From NCBI GenBank assembly GCA_040512755.1, contig JBEVEP010000017.1, positions 1 to 8,029 on the forward strand: 8,029 bases of DNA, written 5' to 3'. Position numbers and translations under genes: made by a program. The notes beneath the pieces are model-generated. The model did not search any database. It saw nothing but the letters and a program-made list of their open reading frames with translations, and was not told the origin of the DNA. Of the stretch, positions 5,796 to 8,029 are shown one piece after another (the first letter of the stretch is position 1; each line of letters starts with the position of its first letter). Origin of the DNA: JBEVEP01 sp040512755. Its GTDB lineage: Bacteria; Pseudomonadota; Alphaproteobacteria; Rhizobiales; Rhizobiaceae.

Positions 5796-6800
5796 TCAAA
5801 TGACGGAGTGAACCGTCCTGCGGACCGGTTCATGCAGCAGTGCCGTCATGATTTCAGCAGCCGCCAGCGCGGCGATGACAGCGGGACGCTTATCCTTTAC
5901 CGCGCTGCCGCCGATCGGCGACACAAGCCGCGCAAAGGCCTCCTCCGTTCCGTTCGCCGTCTTGAAAAACCAGCTCCGGAATGTCGCCTTCTTCGTCTTC
6001 GAGCCGATCATGCCGACATAGGCGGCATCGTCTCGCCGCAGCGCCTCGGCAGCAATCAGGAAATCGAGTGCATGGTCGTGCGTCAGGACAACATAGGCGG
6101 ACCCTGCCGGCGCATAGCGGATCATTTCTTCCGGTACCGGCGTGAGTTTCGTTTCCGTACCCGGCGGCATGTCCTGCAACGCATCGGCACGGGTCTCGAC
6201 CACAACTGTCCTGACGGGAAGAAGCGCGAACGCCGAAGCCAGCGCATGCCCGACATGCCCGCCGCCGAACACATAGACATGGGGACGGCGCGCGTCGTCG
6301 GTTCTTGCCTCTTCGATCAGTGTAGCCCGCAGTGCCTCGTCCATCTCCTGGATCGAAAGGTTGACCCGGCCGCCGCAGCACTGACCGATTTCCGGACCCA
6401 GCGGGATATCGAGTGAGATATGTCTGTCGCGGGCGTCACCCAGCCCCTCATCCCCCTTCCGGGACCTTCTCCCCGCCTGCGGGGAGAAGGAGGCTGTTCG
6501 CAACGCCGACGCCACCCTCTCCCCGTCGACGGGGAGAGGGTAAGGGTGAGGGGCCATGTCCGGGTGGCCAACAGGACTGCAGTCTACAGACTGACCATCG
6601 GCAAGCATCTGGCGTGCCCTGTCGATGGCCATGAATTCCAGTTGCCCTCCGCCGATGGTTCCGAAAATCGCGGTCGGGGAAACCAGCATCCACGCGCCCT
6701 TCTCCCGTGGAGTCGATCCTTTAGCTTCGGCGACCGCGATCAGCGCTGCCGAGGGCGACGCTGCAAGAAAGATAGTCAGGTCATGAACGGACGACGTCAT
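5796..6800 (-). CDS. xdhC: Xanthine dehydrogenase accessory protein XdhC, with in-frame repeat insertion
   Basis: A 334-residue maturation factor that binds molybdenum cofactor, promotes its sulfuration and delivers it to XdhB. The N-terminal XdhC/CoxI domain shows VAEAKGSTPREKGAWMLV (23-40) and GTIGGGQLE (47-55), followed by DIPLGPEIGQCCGGRV (131-146) with the cysteine pair. The C-terminal Rossmann domain starts at VYVFGGGHVG (175-184) and continues through VVLTHDHALD (237-246) and YVGMIGSKTKK (261-271). Between GGGQLE and the CC motif lies a stretch (about 72-126) alien to the family; residues 83-120 are encoded by a palindromic repeat element at 6443-6554. Without it the protein would be close to the usual 280-290 residues. 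The reading frame is intact. SPIGG (294-298) is preceded by Val where I expect a 'CPIG' motif, so Ser294 may replace a common Cys. The gene follows xdhB by 56 bp with no strong Shine-Dalgarno at ATG 6800. Confidence 0.93.
   Translation of the reverse strand: MTSSVHDLTIFLAASPSAALIAVAEAKGSTPREKGAWMLVSPTAIFGTIGGGQLEFMAIDRARQMLADGQSVDCSPVGHPDMAPHPYPLPVDGERVASALRTASFSPQAGRRSRKGDEGLGDARDRHISLDIPLGPEIGQCCGGRVNLSIQEMDEALRATLIEEARTDDARRPHVYVFGGGHVGHALASAFALLPVRTVVVETRADALQDMPPGTETKLTPVPEEMIRYAPAGSAYVVLTHDHALDFLIAAEALRRDDAAYVGMIGSKTKKATFRSWFFKTANGTEEAFARLVSPIGGSAVKDKRPAVIAALAAAEIMTALLHEPVRRTVHSVI
6443..6554. repeat. RIME-like double-palindrome element inside xdhC
   Basis: A 112-bp GC-rich mosaic element. 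Its ends form an inverted repeat: GCCCCTCA at 6443-6450 and TGAGGGGC at 6547-6554. Inside are two separate near-perfect palindromes. The first has 12-bp arms, CCTTCTCCCCGC (6465-6476) and GCGGGGAGAAGG (6479-6490). The second has 13-bp arms, CCCTCTCCCCGTC (6515-6527) and GACGGGGAGAGGG (6528-6540), with no spacer. Two large palindromes framed by CCCTCA-type ends match what I know of the Rhizobium-specific intergenic mosaic elements (RIMEs), which as the name says are normally intergenic. It encodes no protein of its own and there is no transposase nearby, so if mobile it would depend on another source. Here it is read as XdhC residues 83-120. Confidence 0.8.
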
Positions 6801-6856
6801 TTCGCACAGTCTAACACATACCCTTGAATTCTTTGGGTCGATGCGTAAGCGCTCAG

Positions 6857-8029
6857 TTACTTTCCTGCTTCGGCTTTCAGCCGTTCGATTGTCAACAGCA
6901 CGCGTTCAGGCGTTGCCGGAGCATCAAGGCGCGGGCAGATCGTATGGTCAGCTACGCTCGCCACAGCATCGGACAGTGCGTGCAACACGGACATGGCCAG
7001 CATGAAGGGCGGTTCGCCGACAGCCTTCGACCGGTGGATCGTCGGTTCGTGGTTCTGCGGCCAGTCCGCCAGCGTCACGTTGAAGACTTTCGGCCGATCG
7101 GATGCCAAGGGGATCTTATACGTAGAGGGAGCATGGGTTCTCAACCGCCCTTTGTCGTCCCACCAGAGCTCTTCGGTCGTCAGCCAACCCATACCCTGGA
7201 TGAAGCCGCCCTCGATCTGGCCGAGATCGATGGCCCGGTTCATCGAACGGCCGGTCTCATGCAGGATATCGGTGCGCTCGACCATGTATTCGCCCGTTAG
7301 CGTATCGACCGACACCTCGGACACGGACGCTCCGTACGCGAAGTAGTAGAACGGATGGCCCTGGCCCTTGTCGCGGTCCCAGTGAATCTTCGGCGTCTTG
7401 TAGAAGCCCGCCGCAGAGAGCTGGATGCGCGCCATGTAGGCCTGCTTCACCAGATCGCTGAACGGGATCTCCTGGTTGCCGACGCGGACACGGTTCGGCA
7501 GGAAAACGATCTGGTCGAGCGGCACGCCATACCTCTCCGCCGCGAAATCGGCGAGCCGGTTGCGGATCGTGCGTGCCGCGTTTCGCGCCGCCATGCCGTT
7601 CAGGTCGGACCCGGACGAAGCAGCCGTCGCCGATGTATTGGGCACCTTGGCGGTGGTTGTCGCGGTGATCTTCACCTGATCGATGTCGATCTGGAACTCC
7701 TCGGCCACGACCTGCGCGACCTTGGTGTTGAGGCCCTGCCCCATTTCCGTGCCGCCATGATTCAGATGCACGGAGCCATCGGTATAGACGTGGACCAGCG
7801 CGCCTGCCTGGTTGTAGTGGGTTGCGGTGAAGGAAATGCCGAACTTCACCGGCGTCAGGGCCAGGCCGCGCTTGACGATCAGGCTGTTGGCGTTGAAAGC
7901 ACGGATCGTGCGCCGCCGCCGCGCATAGTCGGAACTGGCCTCCAGTTCGGAAACGATGCGCTCGATGATGTTGTCTTCGACCGTCTGATGATACGGCGTC
8001 ACGTTGCGGTCGCTCGTCCCGTAGAAATT
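6857..8029 (-). CDS. xdhB: Xanthine dehydrogenase molybdenum-binding subunit XdhB, C-terminal half
   Basis: The last 390 residues of a protein normally about 780 long; the N-terminal half lies beyond the right edge. The frame stays open to the last base, where the translation begins NFYGTSDRNVTPYHQTVEDN, so a GTG at 8002 is an internal codon, not the start. Molybdopterin-binding landmarks are all present: HLNHGGTEMGQGLNTKVAQ (from about residue 89), ATAASSGSDLNGMAARNA, then HETGRSMNRAIDLGQIEGGF and QGMGWLTTEELW. Near the C-terminus, SKAVGEPPFMLAMSV holds the glutamate that acts as the catalytic base in this enzyme family. XdhB pairs with the FeS/FAD subunit XdhA to oxidise hypoxanthine and xanthine to urate in the cytoplasm. 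The gene is followed on the same strand by xdhC, its cofactor-insertion factor, so an xdhA-xdhB-xdhC operon is expected, with xdhA outside the window. Confidence 0.96.
   Translation of the reverse strand, partial: NFYGTSDRNVTPYHQTVEDNIIERIVSELEASSDYARRRRTIRAFNANSLIVKRGLALTPVKFGISFTATHYNQAGALVHVYTDGSVHLNHGGTEMGQGLNTKVAQVVAEEFQIDIDQVKITATTTAKVPNTSATAASSGSDLNGMAARNAARTIRNRLADFAAERYGVPLDQIVFLPNRVRVGNQEIPFSDLVKQAYMARIQLSAAGFYKTPKIHWDRDKGQGHPFYYFAYGASVSEVSVDTLTGEYMVERTDILHETGRSMNRAIDLGQIEGGFIQGMGWLTTEELWWDDKGRLRTHAPSTYKIPLASDRPKVFNVTLADWPQNHEPTIHRSKAVGEPPFMLAMSVLHALSDAVASVADHTICPRLDAPATPERVLLTIERLKAEAGK

Noticed and set aside
5808..6416. 202-codon plus-strand frame opposite xdhC
   Set aside because: It is antisense to conserved xdhC domains, and its translation is basic and without recognisable motifs.
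6465..6540. CRISPR-like array or insertion-sequence ends
   Set aside because: There are only two palindromes, of different sequence, with no regular spacers, and no transposase is present; a mosaic palindromic repeat fits better.
6420..6560. ATGTC at 6420-6424 and 6556-6560 as a target-site duplication around the xdhC element
   Set aside because: Five bases is too short to trust, the copies lie at unequal distances from the element, and the implied insertion of 136 bp would break the reading frame.

Overview
The window reads as part of a purine-catabolism locus from an alphaproteobacterium of the Hyphomicrobiales (Rhizobium, Agrobacterium, Sinorhizobium or Mesorhizobium-like). This rests on the high GC content, the gene set and order (xdhB, xdhC, a LysR regulator, puuD, guaD), and two kinds of GC-rich palindromic repeat of the sort scattered through rhizobial genomes. 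No genus can be fixed from the sequence alone.

Layout on the + coordinate axis. 1-154 (-): start of an ABC-transporter ATPase gene, cut by the window edge. 155-330: spacer with a short palindromic repeat. 331-831 (-): UPF0303 / haem-degrading-domain protein. 915-2240 (-): guanine deaminase, guaD. 2245-3462 (-): membrane-bound cytochrome c urate hydroxylase, puuD. 3463-3590: shared regulatory gap with a run of nine A. 3591-4511 (+): LysR-family regulator. 4544-5716 (-): orphan AAA/ORC-like ATPase behind its own AT-rich leader. 5796-6800 (-): xdhC, carrying an in-frame palindromic repeat element. 6857-8029 (-): C-terminal half of xdhB, cut by the window edge.

How the genes fit together. GuaD converts guanine to xanthine. 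The XdhB-containing xanthine dehydrogenase, matured by XdhC, oxidises hypoxanthine and xanthine to urate. PuuD hydroxylates urate to 5-hydroxyisourate and passes electrons to a cytochrome c. The window therefore covers guanine through to 5-hydroxyisourate; the later ureide steps are not here. puuD, guaD, the UPF0303 gene and probably the ABC gene run in one direction. The LysR gene diverges from puuD and is the natural candidate regulator. The ABC ATPase may start an uptake system for purines or nucleosides (inference).

The most unusual point is the roughly 112-bp double-palindrome element inside xdhC. It is translated in frame and adds a peptide between two conserved parts of the protein. 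The second is the unrelated AAA ATPase gene between xdhC and the regulator. No transposase, tRNA, rRNA or CRISPR array was seen, and I did not find a convincing entirely new system.
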